NCBI GenBank assembly: GCA_001931535.1
Contig: CP016211.1
Span: 14,833,501-14,897,500, forward strand
Reading direction: 5' to 3'
From: Minicystis rosea
Lineage (GTDB): Bacteria > Myxococcota_A > Polyangia > Polyangiales > Polyangiaceae
DNA: 64,000 nucleotides
The position numbers and the translations under genes were made by a program. The notes under the pieces are model-generated. The model ran no database searches. It worked only from the letters and a program-made list of their open reading frames with translations, and was not told the origin of the DNA. Of the stretch, positions 1 through 8,984 are shown piece by piece (the first letter of the stretch is position 1; each line of letters starts with the position of its first letter).

Positions 1-1353
1 GAGCGCGAGCGAGCGATAGTGATCGTTCTCGGCGCCGAGGTCGAACAGCATGCCGATGCCGGCGAGCCCGGCGCCCTGCCGCGCCACGCGGGAGAGGGTG
101 ATGGGGCCATAGTCCTCGGTAGGTGGTTTGGTGGAGTGATATCGACCCTTGCCGTCGCTGGGGATCATGTCGCCGTCGGCGGTGTCGGCGCTGATGGCAT
201 ATCCGTAGGTGTCCTGTCCGCGCACGTCGATGGCAATCGAGACAGGGCGCTTGTCGTCGCTGGCGCCCGCGGGGACTTCGTAGGTGTCGTCGCCGCCGAG
301 ATCGAAGAGGAGAAGCGGCTTCTCGGCCAAGCTACCCTTCTTGTACGTGTCGGCGGCGGCGTCGTGGACGACGATCGATCCCACCGGCGTCTCCGCTTCG
401 AAGGGCGCGAAGGTGGCATCGGGGAGTGACGCGAAATCGGCCTCTTCGATGGTGCGCGCCAGCAGCGCCGCCGCGTCGGCGAGGCGATCGAGGTCGACGC
501 CGTCGAGCTTGGCGATGCCCGCCGCGCTCGTATCCCATGTGGTGATCGAAGGCACGTAGAGCGCGTGGCTCCCGGCGAGATAACGCAGATCGGAGGTCGA
601 GGTGACGCCGAGCGCGGCCTTCGTTTCGGAGACCGCGTGATCGAGCGCGCCGATCACGCGGGCGAGCCGGCGCTGGAGCTCGAGCGGGACCGACATGGCT
701 CCTGCGCGCAGGGCGGCTTCGTCACCGGGCTTTCCGAGGTGCTCGTCGAGGAGCAGCACCGCCGTGGCGAGCGGCGTCGTATCCTCGGCGGCCGGCGCGA
801 AGGCGACGAGATCGACACAAGCGCCCGCGATGACGTGCCCGTGCCGCGTGGAGAGCGCCGCGAGCGTGCCGCTCACCGGGCTCGCGGAGGCCAGGGCCGT
901 ATCGAGGAAGCTCCGTGTCTCGCGCGCGTAGGAAGGCAAGCGAAGCGGGCCGCGATGAAGCGGGGTGAAATCGGGGAGACGGTGTCGATCGACGAGCATC
1001 TCCTCCGGCCAGCCGGAGAGGGCGACAACCTCCGGCAGGAGGCGAACCCGGCAACGATCGATGTCGCCCGCGGCGAGGGCCTCGTCGAGCGCATCGGGCG
1101 CGTCGGGCTGCGGCGCCGGGCAATCGTCCGTGCCGGCAAAGGGGCTCGGGACCGGCGCATCGACGCAGACCATGTCGTGCGGCGGAACGACGCCACCCGT
1201 GCCTCCTGTGCCGCCCGTGCCACCGGCACCGCCGGCGCTGGTCGACGCCATCGTCTCTCCAGGGCTCGAGCAGCCCAAACCGTGAATGGCACCGAATGGG
1301 AGGGCGAGAGCCAGGAGAGCGGCAATGGCGGAGGATGCTTCGCGGCGGCGCAT
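1..1353 (-). CDS. Lipoprotein of unknown function, C-terminus cut by the window edge
   Basis: The reading frame is open from an ATG at 1353 down to base 1, so about 451 codons are visible and the stop lies outside. The N-terminus has three arginines, a hydrophobic stretch and a lipobox ending HGLGC at about residue 28, followed by a Gly/Thr-rich GGTGG linker typical of surface lipoproteins in this window. The mature part contains Asp/Gly-rich stretches such as DLGGDDTYEV and DVRGQDTYGYAI, separated by roughly 20-30 residues, which resemble short calcium-binding or beta-helix-like repeats. No enzyme motif is recognised. It is transcribed away from the nucleotidyltransferase gene at 1448, about 95 bases behind it on the same strand. 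The lipoprotein call is firm; the function is unknown. Confidence 0.7.
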   Translation of the reverse strand, partial: MRRREASSAIAALLALALPFGAIHGLGCSSPGETMASTSAGGAGGTGGTGGTGGVVPPHDMVCVDAPVPSPFAGTDDCPAPQPDAPDALDEALAAGDIDRCRVRLLPEVVALSGWPEEMLVDRHRLPDFTPLHRGPLRLPSYARETRSFLDTALASASPVSGTLAALSTRHGHVIAGACVDLVAFAPAAEDTTPLATAVLLLDEHLGKPGDEAALRAGAMSVPLELQRRLARVIGALDHAVSETKAALGVTSTSDLRYLAGSHALYVPSITTWDTSAAGIAKLDGVDLDRLADAAALLARTIEEADFASLPDATFAPFEAETPVGSIVVHDAAADTYKKGSLAEKPLLLFDLGGDDTYEVPAGASDDKRPVSIAIDVRGQDTYGYAISADTADGDMIPSDGKGRYHSTKPPTEDYGPITLSRVARQGAGLAGIGMLFDLGAENDHYRSLAL

Positions 1354-1422
1354 CCCCTGATGGTCCGCGCGGAGAGCCGCGAATTCAAGCGCTCAACGCT
1401 CGTTCGCCCAGCGTGTCAGCGC

Positions 1423-1449
1423 GGGGCCGCGAGCGGCCCCATCGCGATC
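1423..1449 (-). repeat. REP-like hairpin, copy A
   Basis: GGGGCCGC at 1423-1430 pairs perfectly with GCGGCCCC at 1433-1440 and is followed by ATCGCGATC. The same arrangement recurs at 46477-46503 and 49564-49590 in the same orientation. This copy abuts the stop codon of the nucleotidyltransferase gene on the minus strand, so it could act as its terminator, although no T-tract follows. Confidence 0.6.
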
Positions 1450-2212
1450 ACGATCGATCCGCCCACCACGCCTCGGCGAGCGAAGCGTCTTCGAGGGTGT
1501 CGATCTCCATGTATCCACCGTCCGTGTCGATACGGTGCATGACCTCGCCCTGCTCCAACATGTGCTGGAGGAGATCGATGAGGTACGCCTTCTCGAAGGT
1601 GCGCCCCTCACGGAAGATCTGGCCCGCGTATTTCGCGCGCGCTTCGTCGAACGCACGGCAGAGGCGCGCCGCGCCCGCGGGAGAGGCCTTGAGGACACCG
1701 ATGAACTCCCCCGAGGCGAGCTCCGAGGGAATGCGGCGCGAGAGCTCGACGATGCGATCGCCGTCGGCGCGCATCTTCTCGGCGTCGGTCTCGGGATGCT
1801 GCGAGCGGCCGACGTAGCGGCGGCGCCAAGCGGTGTCGCAAATGAGGGTGAGATCGTGCGGCGAGCGTGCCAATGCCTCGACGACGGCCGGGCGATACAC
1901 GATGTCGGCGTACGTCGAAATGAACCCTTCGCTCATGTGCTCGCGCGCATAAAGGAGCGAAGCGAGGATGTTGTTCGACTCCCACGCAGTGTTCTCGACA
2001 TAGGTGAGATCGGGATACCGCGCTTGAATCGTCTCTTTGAGATAACCGCAGACGAACACCACCTGCGGCGGGCGCAGGCCGCCCGCGGCGAGCGCCTCGA
2101 GGATGCCGTCGAGCATCGGGCGGCCGAGGATGGGAACCAGGGTCTTCGGGATCTCTTCGGTGAGGTGACGCAGGCGGGAGCCCCGCCCGGCGCCGATGAT
2201 GATGGCCTTCAC
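1448..2212 (-). CDS. Sugar/alcohol-phosphate nucleotidyltransferase (LicC-like)
   Basis: A 254-residue protein begins MKAIIIGAGRGSRL, the nucleotide-binding signature of the NTP_transferase fold, followed by IPKTLVPILGRPML with the usual lysine. Downstream lie WESNNILASLLYA and STYADIVYRP, which match the layout of LicC-type CTP:phosphocholine cytidylyltransferases and related sugar-phosphate nucleotidyltransferases. The expected reaction is transfer of a nucleotidyl group to a phosphorylated small molecule in the cytoplasm. The start is a GTG at 2212 because AGGAGG sits 6-7 bases upstream and the first residues match the family. The frame stays open further upstream, but that part is low-complexity. 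The substrate cannot be told from sequence. No choline kinase or sugar-pathway gene is adjacent, so the pathway is open. Confidence 0.8.
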   Translation of the reverse strand: MKAIIIGAGRGSRLRHLTEEIPKTLVPILGRPMLDGILEALAAGGLRPPQVVFVCGYLKETIQARYPDLTYVENTAWESNNILASLLYAREHMSEGFISTYADIVYRPAVVEALARSPHDLTLICDTAWRRRYVGRSQHPETDAEKMRADGDRIVELSRRIPSELASGEFIGVLKASPAGAARLCRAFDEARAKYAGQIFREGRTFEKAYLIDLLQHMLEQGEVMHRIDTDGGYMEIDTLEDASLAEAWWADRS

Positions 2213-2357
2213 AAGCGCCCTCCTAGCACGTCCGCGCGGCGGGCTCATCGAAGTCCCTCGCCTCGGGCGAGGATGCTTTGCCGGAGACCGACGTACAAAA
2301 CGCCGCGAGCGGCGTTTCCGCCGCTCGCAAGCGTATCCAGGCCTTGGGAGGCTTGGC

Positions 2358-2720
2358 TCAGTTGTTGGCGCAGGCGTCGCTCTCGGGCGAGCAGTTCGCC
2401 TGGAGGCACGCGCCGCAGGCCGAGTCGGACGCGCCGCCGGCGATGAGGCCGGAGCAATCCGTGCCGCACTCGGTCTCCGCACAGGACACGAGCGCAGAGT
2501 ACTCGCTGTCGCCCGTGCCCGAGCAGGGCTCGCCGCCGTCGGTGATGGCCGACGCGCAGCTGTCGGCACAGGCGCTGCCGCCCTCACCGCCGCCACCCGT
2601 GTTACCGCCGGTGCCGCCCACGTTGCCACCGCCGACGTTGGTGCCCGTCTCGCTCTTGCAGGCGACGAGGGCGAGAGCACCGACAGCCGTGAGCACGAAA
2701 GTGAAAGAACGAATCGTCAT
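2358..2720 (-). CDS. Small cysteine-rich lipoprotein
   Basis: A 120-residue protein starts MTIRSFTFVLTAVGALALVAC, a clear lipoprotein signal with lipobox cysteine near residue 21. A long Gly/Thr/Asn linker (GGNVGGTGGNTGGGGEGG) leads to a compact domain with about ten cysteines (ACADSCAS, CSGTGDSEY, CGTDCSG, ACGACLQANC), presumably disulphide-bonded outside the inner membrane. An upstream in-frame codon would add eight residues, but ATG 2720 gives a better signal peptide. Small Cys-rich lipoproteins with this linker are frequent in myxobacteria. No function is known to me. Confidence 0.72.
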   Translation of the reverse strand: MTIRSFTFVLTAVGALALVACKSETGTNVGGGNVGGTGGNTGGGGEGGSACADSCASAITDGGEPCSGTGDSEYSALVSCAETECGTDCSGLIAGGASDSACGACLQANCSPESDACANN

Positions 2721-3215
2721 TGGACCAATCCTCCAGGTAAGCACCCGAATTAGAGAAGGACAGCGAGAGGCTAGCAGACGCTAGTGCTCAGGCCACTTCT
2801 TCGCGAGGCACGCCAACCGCGACGTGACCTCGAAAACCAATCACCGATCCAAAATGCCAGACGGCGTAGCCGCGCGTCTCACGCGGCAATTCACGGTCAT
2901 TCGAGACTCGGTGCCGAGCTCGACACGCGCCGCTCTTCGCCGACAACCATTGCATGAGGAAGGGTCGGGCGGCAAACGTGTCCGAATTGCAACAGTAGCC
3001 ATTTTGCGACACCACCATGGTGATGCCGTCGTTGGACGTTGCGAGGAGGGATTGCTTCAAGCGGTCAGCGAAGATGATGCAAGCGTGCCGCGCAACGGAG
3101 CACCAGGGCGCGGGCGCTCAACGTTGCTCGGCATGCATCGAGTTCGCGGGGTGACCGAGAAAGGTGACGTGCAGCGCGTTTTCGGTGGTGTCTTCAGCGT
3201 CCGAGCGACGCCGGC
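2721..3215. other. Intergenic region with a possible gene remnant
   Basis: No convincing gene lies here. On the minus strand 2788-3060 encodes about 90 residues (containing YCCNSDTFAARPFLMQW and GYAVWHFGSVIGF) that look more protein-like than random high-GC translation, and the DNA is visibly less GC-rich than its surroundings. It has only a TTG start. The frame can be followed upstream to an in-frame stop near 3120 without any ATG or GTG. It may be the C-terminal remnant of a decayed or acquired gene. Confidence 0.25.
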
Positions 3216-4310
3216 TCAACCGTAAAGACGGCTGAACGCGCCCGGGAGATCGGCGCTCGTGAGGCGGGCTTTGCGCTCGTGGAACTCGGGCAAAGCGTCC
3301 TTGTAGGCGCCGTCGAGGAAGAGCTCGGTGCGGTCCCAATTCGGCTGGAAGACAGGCATGGAGTCCACACCAAGCTCCATGACGTCACGGTACTGCCCGC
3401 GCTCTTTGAGGATCTGCGCGGAGAGCGCGTACATGAGCAGGCCGCCGGGGATGGCGCCGAGCGCGGTGGTGGCGACGGGGGGATAGCAGATGCGGGCGGT
3501 GCGCGCGCCGAAGCGCTCCTCGATCTCCGCCATGGTCTTGCGCTGGAGCACCTTGGCGCCGGCGAGCGGGCCCATGGCGTAGACGGGATCGTCGGCGGGA
3601 TAGTCGTAATCGCAGAAGGCCACGATGCTCTCGCCCTTCACGAGGAAGCCGGCGCGCGCGAGCGGCTCGGCCCAGAGGAGCGAGGAGGTGCCCATGAAGC
3701 GGTTGGTGCGGTCGATGTCGGCTTCGGTCGCGACCTCGACGTCGACGAGGCCGACGCGACGCACGTTCTCGGGCTGCGAGAAATCAGGGATCTGGAGGAC
3801 GGGATCGAAGGCCACGTCGACGTCCTTCACCTGCGTGGGGCCGTGCTCCGCGTAGCGCTTGGTGGCGCCGTTGGCGATGCCGTTCACGAGGTGCACGACG
3901 CGGATGCCGTCCGCCTCGAGCGCGGCGCGGACGCGATCGATTACTTCGGTCTTGGTGGCATCCTCGTTCCAGAAACGGGTGGGGATGCCTTCGGCGTCGG
4001 CGGCCTCGCGCATGGCCTGCACGTGGTACGGGCCGATCTGCATCTTCTCGCTGTCGTAGTGGACCGCGTAGACACGGGCCCGCTCGCCGAAGATGAGCTG
4101 GAGCGCGAGCGCGCGCGTGATGCCATTGGAGCCGCCCAGGATGAGCACGGCCGCGTCCTTCGCGATCGCAGTGCCCATCGGACGGATGTGGGGGCGCTGC
4201 GCGGCGAGCAGCTCGGTCGCTACGCGGAGCCCGTCCTTGGCGAGCGCAGAGACCATGGCGCGCCGGTCGACGCCGCCGAGGGGGAGCTTCTTGAAGGTCT
4301 CGAGTTCCAC
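3216..4310 (-). CDS. FabV/trans-2-enoyl-CoA reductase-like NAD(P)-dependent oxidoreductase
   Basis: About 364 residues. After a 50-residue leader comes a Rossmann start (AAVLILGGSNGITRALALQL, glycine motif near residues 59-66), a long SDR-like fold, and the segment YAMGPLAGAK, a Tyr-x8-Lys pair. That spacing is characteristic of FabV enoyl-ACP reductases and trans-2-enoyl-CoA reductases and differs from the Tyr-x3-Lys of ordinary SDRs. The likely reaction is NAD(P)H-dependent reduction of an enoyl thioester. FabV proteins usually have a different, better conserved N-terminus, so this may be a distant subfamily with another substrate. The start is placed at GTG 4310, preceded by GAAGAG. A TTG at 4346 would add 12 residues and an ATG at 4256 would remove 18. 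It is divergent from the epimerase gene at 4436. Confidence 0.55.
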   Translation of the reverse strand: MELETFKKLPLGGVDRRAMVSALAKDGLRVATELLAAQRPHIRPMGTAIAKDAAVLILGGSNGITRALALQLIFGERARVYAVHYDSEKMQIGPYHVQAMREAADAEGIPTRFWNEDATKTEVIDRVRAALEADGIRVVHLVNGIANGATKRYAEHGPTQVKDVDVAFDPVLQIPDFSQPENVRRVGLVDVEVATEADIDRTNRFMGTSSLLWAEPLARAGFLVKGESIVAFCDYDYPADDPVYAMGPLAGAKVLQRKTMAEIEERFGARTARICYPPVATTALGAIPGGLLMYALSAQILKERGQYRDVMELGVDSMPVFQPNWDRTELFLDGAYKDALPEFHERKARLTSADLPGAFSRLYG

Positions 4311-4435
4311 GGCGCGGCTCTTCGTACAACCACCGTGAGGCCGCAAGCGGAACTCGTCATGCCCGTGCTCGACCGTCCAGACCCGACAGAAGGGAACCTC
4401 TTTTCGCGGCGCGAACGAGCCGCTACACCGGCCCG

Positions 4436-5356
4436 GTGAAGAAGGTCGTCATCACGGGAGGGACCGGGTTCGTCGGCCGCAAGCTGGTCGAGGAGCTCGG
4501 GAGGCGCGGCGATCGGGTGGTCGTCCTGACGCGCGATGCGGGCCGCGCGCAGGCGAAGCTTCCCAGCGGCGCGCGCGCCGTGACCTGGACACCGGAGGCC
4601 GAAGGGCCGTGGATGGATGAGCTCGCCTCGGCCGACGCGGTGGTTCATCTCGCGGGCGAGCCGGTTGCGCAGCGATGGACCGAGGAAGCGCGCCGGCGCA
4701 TCGTCGCGAGCCGCGTCGACTCGACGAGGCTGCTCGTCGAGACCATCGGGCGCGGTGCACGGAAGCCGAGCGTGCTGGTGTCGGCCTCGGCGATCGGGTT
4801 CTACGGGGCGCGGCCGCCGAACGAGGATCTCGACGAGCAGAGCGCGCCGGGCGAGGGGTTCCTCGCCGACGTGGTGCAACGCTGGGAGGCCGAAGCGCGC
4901 GCGGTCACGCAGCACGGCGTGCGCAGCGTGCAGCTTCGCATCGGCGTGGTGCTGGGCGAAGGCGGGGGCGCGGTGGAGAAGATGATCCTTCCCTTCAAGC
5001 TCTTCGCGGGCGGGCACATCGGTGATGGCAAGCAGGCGATGTCGTGGGTTCATCGCGACGACGTGGTGGGGCTCGCGCTGCTCGCGATCGACGACGTGCG
5101 CGTGGAAGGCCCGATCAACGTCGTGGCCCCCAACCCCGTGAGCGGTGCCGAGATGGCGAAGGCGATTGGACGCGTGCTGAAGCGGCCGGCCTGGCTGCCC
5201 GCGCCGAGCTTCGCGGTGAAGATGGCGATGGGCGACGCCGCGAGCGTGGTGCTGACCGGGCAACGCGTGCTGCCGAAGCGGGCGCTCGAGCTGGGGTACG
5301 CGTTCCGCCATGGCGAGATCGTGCCCGCGCTGGCGTCGATCCTCGAACGAAGCTGA
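4436..5356 (+). CDS. TIGR01777-family NAD-dependent epimerase/oxidoreductase
   Basis: A 306-residue protein opens with MKKVVITGGTGFVGRKL, the TGGxGFxG nucleotide-binding motif of extended SDRs. It continues with VVHLAGEPVAQRWTEEARRRI, VSASAIGFYG and MSWVHRDDVV, all hallmarks of the TIGR01777 (YfcH/SDR39U1) family, and length agrees with it. Its C-terminal part carries the small helical domain of that family (VLKRPAWLPAPSFAVKM). The exact substrate of these enzymes is not established. The start is GTG at 4436. It shares a roughly 125-base intergenic region with the divergent FabV-like gene, which probably holds both promoters. Confidence 0.88.
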   Translation: MKKVVITGGTGFVGRKLVEELGRRGDRVVVLTRDAGRAQAKLPSGARAVTWTPEAEGPWMDELASADAVVHLAGEPVAQRWTEEARRRIVASRVDSTRLLVETIGRGARKPSVLVSASAIGFYGARPPNEDLDEQSAPGEGFLADVVQRWEAEARAVTQHGVRSVQLRIGVVLGEGGGAVEKMILPFKLFAGGHIGDGKQAMSWVHRDDVVGLALLAIDDVRVEGPINVVAPNPVSGAEMAKAIGRVLKRPAWLPAPSFAVKMAMGDAASVVLTGQRVLPKRALELGYAFRHGEIVPALASILERS

Positions 5357-5793
5357 GCTCGCCGTCGTCCTGGATGGAGCGATGACGAGACGAGGCTCCG
5401 TCCGCCCGGGCGCGGTGAAGGGGCGACATCCGGGCGGCGGAACCGCAGCCACCAGGGGCGCGCTGAAAAGTCGACCTTTCGTCGAGCAGCGCGCCCCCGG
5501 GGGCTGGGACGGTCTCTTGAGCGCGCTCCCCCCGAAGCGCACCGTCCACGAATGTTCTAGCCTGAACGCGTGGGCTGGTCGCTCGGGCCAAGGTGCATAT
5601 CGCAGTCAGGCAACCACGGTAGGGCGCGCTCCGATGCACCGGCGCCGCGAGACACGCGTGTCGGTCCAATGCTGGTAGCACGAATTACCATCGACGTCGA
5701 AGTTGCGAGGAATCGCGAAAACGCCGTGTTTCTCGCGGCAGCGTGAAGCGGGGAGCATCGCGCCTCGCGGGGCCGGCGGCGCGTGCGCCGGGC
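5357..5793. other. Convergent intergenic region
   Basis: This 437-base stretch separates the stops of two convergent genes. Apart from the inverted repeat at 5455-5497, I see no gene, RNA or repeat in it. Confidence 0.5.
5455..5497. terminator. Candidate bidirectional terminator hairpin
   Basis: GGGGCGCGCTG at 5455-5465 is the perfect reverse complement of CAGCGCGCCCC at 5487-5497, with a 21-base loop. It lies between two convergent genes, the usual place for a shared terminator. There is no clear T-tract. Confidence 0.4.
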
Positions 5794-7449
5794 TCAGGCG
5801 TGCGCGTAGATGCCGACGGAGACGTTGTCCTGGCCTCCGCGGGCGAGGGCGTAGTTGACGAGGAGGCGCGTCACCTCGACGGCGTTGGTCTCGTCGCTCG
5901 CCGCGCGGATGACGGCGGCGATGTCGGCGGGCTTGGGCGCGTAGTTCCACAGGCCGTCGCTGCACACGAGCACGAGGCCCGGACCCACGAGCTCGCGGGA
6001 GCGGACGTCAGGATCGATCTCGACGGGGACATCGCCCACCTCGAGCGGGCCGAGGCAGCGCGTGATGGTGTGCGCGAGCGCGCCTTGCACCTCGTCGGCG
6101 TCCTTGACCTCCCCGCGCGCGATGGCCTCGTTGACCCAGGAGTGATCGTGGGTGAGCTGCTCCGCGCCGCGCGCCGTGAGCCAGTACGCGCGGCTGTCGC
6201 CGACCCAGCCAACGGTGAGCCGCCGGCGGAAGACGAGCGCGGCCGCGATGGTGGTGCCCGGCGGATCGCTCACGGGACGGGCCACGTGATCGGCGCAGAT
6301 GGCGAGGTGCGCGGCGCGAATGGCCTGCGCCACGGCGGACGTGGCCGGCTCGTGGCAGACATCGGGTGAGCGCGCGAAATGGCCGAGCGCATCCCGCGCG
6401 GCGCGAGCCGCGACCTGAGAGGCCCGCTCCGAGAACGACGACGAGGATACGCCGTCGCAGACGACGAGGACCGCGAAGGGCTCGCCCGTGTACGAGGCCC
6501 CGCTGTCGACCGCGGTCGAGTCTTGGTTGTACGGGCGCCACAGGCCGGGATCGCAGAGATCCGCGATGGGTCCCTTGCCGAGCGGCGCGGACATCTCTTC
6601 GCGCACCTGCGCGAGGCCCGCGCGCACGTGCTCCACGGTGCGGCTCACCGAGCCGCCCGCGTCGCGGCTCGGCACGAGCAACCGCACGAGCGACGTCGGC
6701 CCGCGGATGGCCGGCGCCAGGAAGACCTCGCTCAACGACTCGAGCAGGTGACGCGCGTCGAGGCGCTGGCCGCGCGGGAGACGCCGCGCGCCGCGCACGC
6801 GTGAGAGCAGCACCGTGCCGTCCGGCGCGAGCAGCAAATCGCTCGGCGAAGGCTGGAAGCCGAACCCCGCCTGCTCGACGCGCTCCGCGAGATCGAGCAG
6901 GCCCGCGATGGCCGCGACGGTCTCTTCGACGGTGCGCGCCTGCACCACGTCGGCCAGCATCTGCGACGACCACGCAGGCGCCGAGAGCGCGAGGAAGGCG
7001 CCCGTGGGATCGTGATCACGCTCGACCACGCGCGGGAACGATCGATGCGGGCCGATGCGCTCCAGCACCTCGGCCTCGGCGAAGAGCGTGTCGGGATCGC
7101 CGACGATGAGGAGCACCTCGGTGCCGTCGGGAGACGACGCCGTGGCGCGATCGCCCGCGGTTTGCCGGACCATGTATGCGCCGAGCCGCATGCCCGGAGA
7201 GAGCGCGCCGGGAACGACACGCGCAGCCGCGGCGAGCTTGTGGCCGCACACCCTGCAGTAGCCATCTCCGTCGTCGGCCCGCTCCGCATCACAAGCGTCA
7301 CAAGCACCGGATGAGGGTATGCCCTCGAAGGTGGAGGACGCGACGGGGGTCGCGCTCGCGGCCAAGTGAGTGCCGTCGTGTGCGCAGATGACGTCGTCGT
7401 CCGCGTAGGCGGCGCCGCAAGTAGGGCAGAGATTCACGGTACTGGTCAT
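5794..7449 (-). CDS. Zinc-ribbon / degenerate kinase-like / PP2C phosphatase fusion
   Basis: About 551 residues in three parts. Residues 1-90 hold two zinc ribbons, LCPTCGAAY...ICAHDG and CDACDAERADDGDGYCRVCG. Residues about 100-290 (RLGAYMVRQTAGDRATASS onward) have the spacing of a protein-kinase fold but no Gly-loop, HRD or DFG motif. The C-terminal 250 residues are a PP2C-type Ser/Thr phosphatase: NQDSTAVD, VLVVCDGVSSSSFSERAS, GTTIAAALVF, VGWVGDSRAYWL, LVCSDGLWNY and GGQDNVSVGI supply the metal-binding aspartates. The likely role is dephosphorylation of targets of Ser/Thr kinases in the cytoplasm. Start ATG 7449 (MTSTVNLCPTCG) is chosen because the ribbon begins directly after it. The PP2C assignment is firm; the kinase-like reading of the middle is inference. 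Confidence 0.85.
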   Translation of the reverse strand: MTSTVNLCPTCGAAYADDDVICAHDGTHLAASATPVASSTFEGIPSSGACDACDAERADDGDGYCRVCGHKLAAAARVVPGALSPGMRLGAYMVRQTAGDRATASSPDGTEVLLIVGDPDTLFAEAEVLERIGPHRSFPRVVERDHDPTGAFLALSAPAWSSQMLADVVQARTVEETVAAIAGLLDLAERVEQAGFGFQPSPSDLLLAPDGTVLLSRVRGARRLPRGQRLDARHLLESLSEVFLAPAIRGPTSLVRLLVPSRDAGGSVSRTVEHVRAGLAQVREEMSAPLGKGPIADLCDPGLWRPYNQDSTAVDSGASYTGEPFAVLVVCDGVSSSSFSERASQVAARAARDALGHFARSPDVCHEPATSAVAQAIRAAHLAICADHVARPVSDPPGTTIAAALVFRRRLTVGWVGDSRAYWLTARGAEQLTHDHSWVNEAIARGEVKDADEVQGALAHTITRCLGPLEVGDVPVEIDPDVRSRELVGPGLVLVCSDGLWNYAPKPADIAAVIRAASDETNAVEVTRLLVNYALARGGQDNVSVGIYAHA

Positions 7450-7692
7450 GGTACGGCAAACCCCGTCCGGAGCGAACGGTACACACGGCTTCTTGCGCGC
7501 CGGCGCGATGGGCTCGGTGGGGGAGCTTTCTCGGCCGGGCGGACTAGCGAGGGCCACGGCGGTGGTTAGGGTGCGCGGGCTGTTTGGAGGTCGTCGTGCG
7601 CGCGTGAAATTTCGTGCTCGCCGATTCCGAACCGGTGCGCGGTGCTAAGCTCGGGCGGCCCGGACACCTCGGGCGCCAAGTGGGAGGCTCTC

Positions 7693-8028
7693 ATGAAGCT
7701 GCTCGTTTCTCTCGCCATCTTCGTCGTCCTCCTCGTGGCCGGGTGGCGGACGTACGAAAAGGCGGGGCAGGCCGGTTGGGTTTCGTTCATCCCCGTCCTG
7801 AACCTGCTCGGTCTGCTCAAGATGGCCGGGCGGCCGTTCTGGTGGGCCTTCCTCTATCTGATCCCGGTCGTCGGCGTGATCGTGCACATCATCGTGTCAG
7901 TGGAGGTGGCCCGCTCCTTCGGTCGAAGCGCGCTCTTCGGCTTGTGCCTCGCCATCCCACCGCTGACGGCAGTCTGCATCACGTACCTCGGCTTCAGCGA
8001 CGTGCGCTACCTCGGCCCGGCTCGCTGA
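7693..8028 (+). CDS. Small integral membrane protein (DUF5684-like)
   Basis: A 111-residue protein with three or four hydrophobic segments: LLVSLAIFVVLLVAGW, FIPVLNLLGLLKMAG, WWAFLYLIPVVGVIVHIIV and LFGLCLAIPPLTAVCITYLG. The pattern KAGQAGWVSFIPVLN followed by GRPFWWAFLYLIPVVG is typical of the small DUF5684 membrane family, whose function is unknown to me. ATG 7693 is chosen because GGGAGG lies five bases upstream and the first membrane segment follows immediately. It stands alone between a divergent phosphatase gene and the DUF4476 gene. Confidence 0.75.
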   Translation: MKLLVSLAIFVVLLVAGWRTYEKAGQAGWVSFIPVLNLLGLLKMAGRPFWWAFLYLIPVVGVIVHIIVSVEVARSFGRSALFGLCLAIPPLTAVCITYLGFSDVRYLGPAR

Positions 8029-8263
8029 CATCACTCGACGCCATGCGGCCGCCGCCCCGGCGGACTGCATCATCCCCTCCCCACACGCGACGATGATCGA
8101 CTCGGCACCTCGTGCTGGGCGTGACGTGGATTCCAGCGCTCCTCAGCGAGAATGGTAGTCCACGGCATCATCCCGAAATCACGGAACAAATATCATTGCG
8201 ACGGGGACGTTTTGCTGAACGCCTTCCTCCGAGCCGCGTCCATCGGCGCGGAGGAAACACCGC

Positions 8264-8980
8264 ATGAATCTCAAGCTCACGCTCGCCGGCGCGCTCGCGC
8301 TCATCCCCACGTTCGTCGCCGTTCCGGCCTTCGCGCAGACGTGGCCGAACGGCCGGTACGAGAGCGCGCCGCCGATCGCACAGCAGCGGGGCTATACGGA
8401 GCTTCGCATCGCGCCGCCGCAGGGCGGGCAAGTCTATGTCTACGAAGGTCGCCGTTTGCTCGGGCGCTTCGATCAGCCGGGCTCGATGATCGTCGCCACG
8501 GGGCGTGATTACCGCGTGATCGCGTCGCGCGGCGATGCGCAGATCTGGTCCGGCGATGTCACCGCGGCCGGGGTGCCGGTGGATCTGAATTGGGCCGGAG
8601 GTGCGCGGTACCGCACGCCGATCGCGCCGCCGCCCGCCGGGTACGCGACGCCGCCGGGGTACGATCAAGCGCCTCCCCTCGCGCGCCCGATGGCGCCGGT
8701 CATGACGACGAGCGAGCTGCGTGCGCTCCTGCGCGAGCTCGATGACGAGGACGACGATCAAGACAGGATGGATGCGCTCGCCGAAGCCTCCGCGCGGCGC
8801 AGCTTCGCGGTGCCGCAGGCGAGCTGGATCCTCGGACGCTTCCGCTCGGACGCCTATCGGCTGGTCGCGCTGGAGCGCCTGCGTGATCGGATCGTCGGTC
8901 GCGAAGACGCGGGGATCTTGCTGCAACGCTTCCGCAGCCCGGCGGCGCGGCAGCAGGCCGCCGAGATGCTCGGCTGGTAG
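8264..8980 (+). CDS. Secreted DUF4476 protein
   Basis: 238 residues with a Sec signal peptide (MNLKLTLAGALALIPTFVAV, cleavage after AFA near residue 24). The middle is a beta-rich PEGA-like segment (TELRIAPPQGGQVYVYEGRR) joined by a Pro-rich linker. The last 90 residues (SELRALLRELDDEDDDQDRM to AAEMLGW) match the helical DUF4476 domain common in myxobacterial exported proteins. GGAGGAAA sits about seven bases before the ATG. The function is unknown. It converges with the gene at 8985 with only four bases between the stops. Confidence 0.78.
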   Translation: MNLKLTLAGALALIPTFVAVPAFAQTWPNGRYESAPPIAQQRGYTELRIAPPQGGQVYVYEGRRLLGRFDQPGSMIVATGRDYRVIASRGDAQIWSGDVTAAGVPVDLNWAGGARYRTPIAPPPAGYATPPGYDQAPPLARPMAPVMTTSELRALLRELDDEDDDQDRMDALAEASARRSFAVPQASWILGRFRSDAYRLVALERLRDRIVGREDAGILLQRFRSPAARQQAAEMLGW

Positions 8981-8984
8981 CGCG

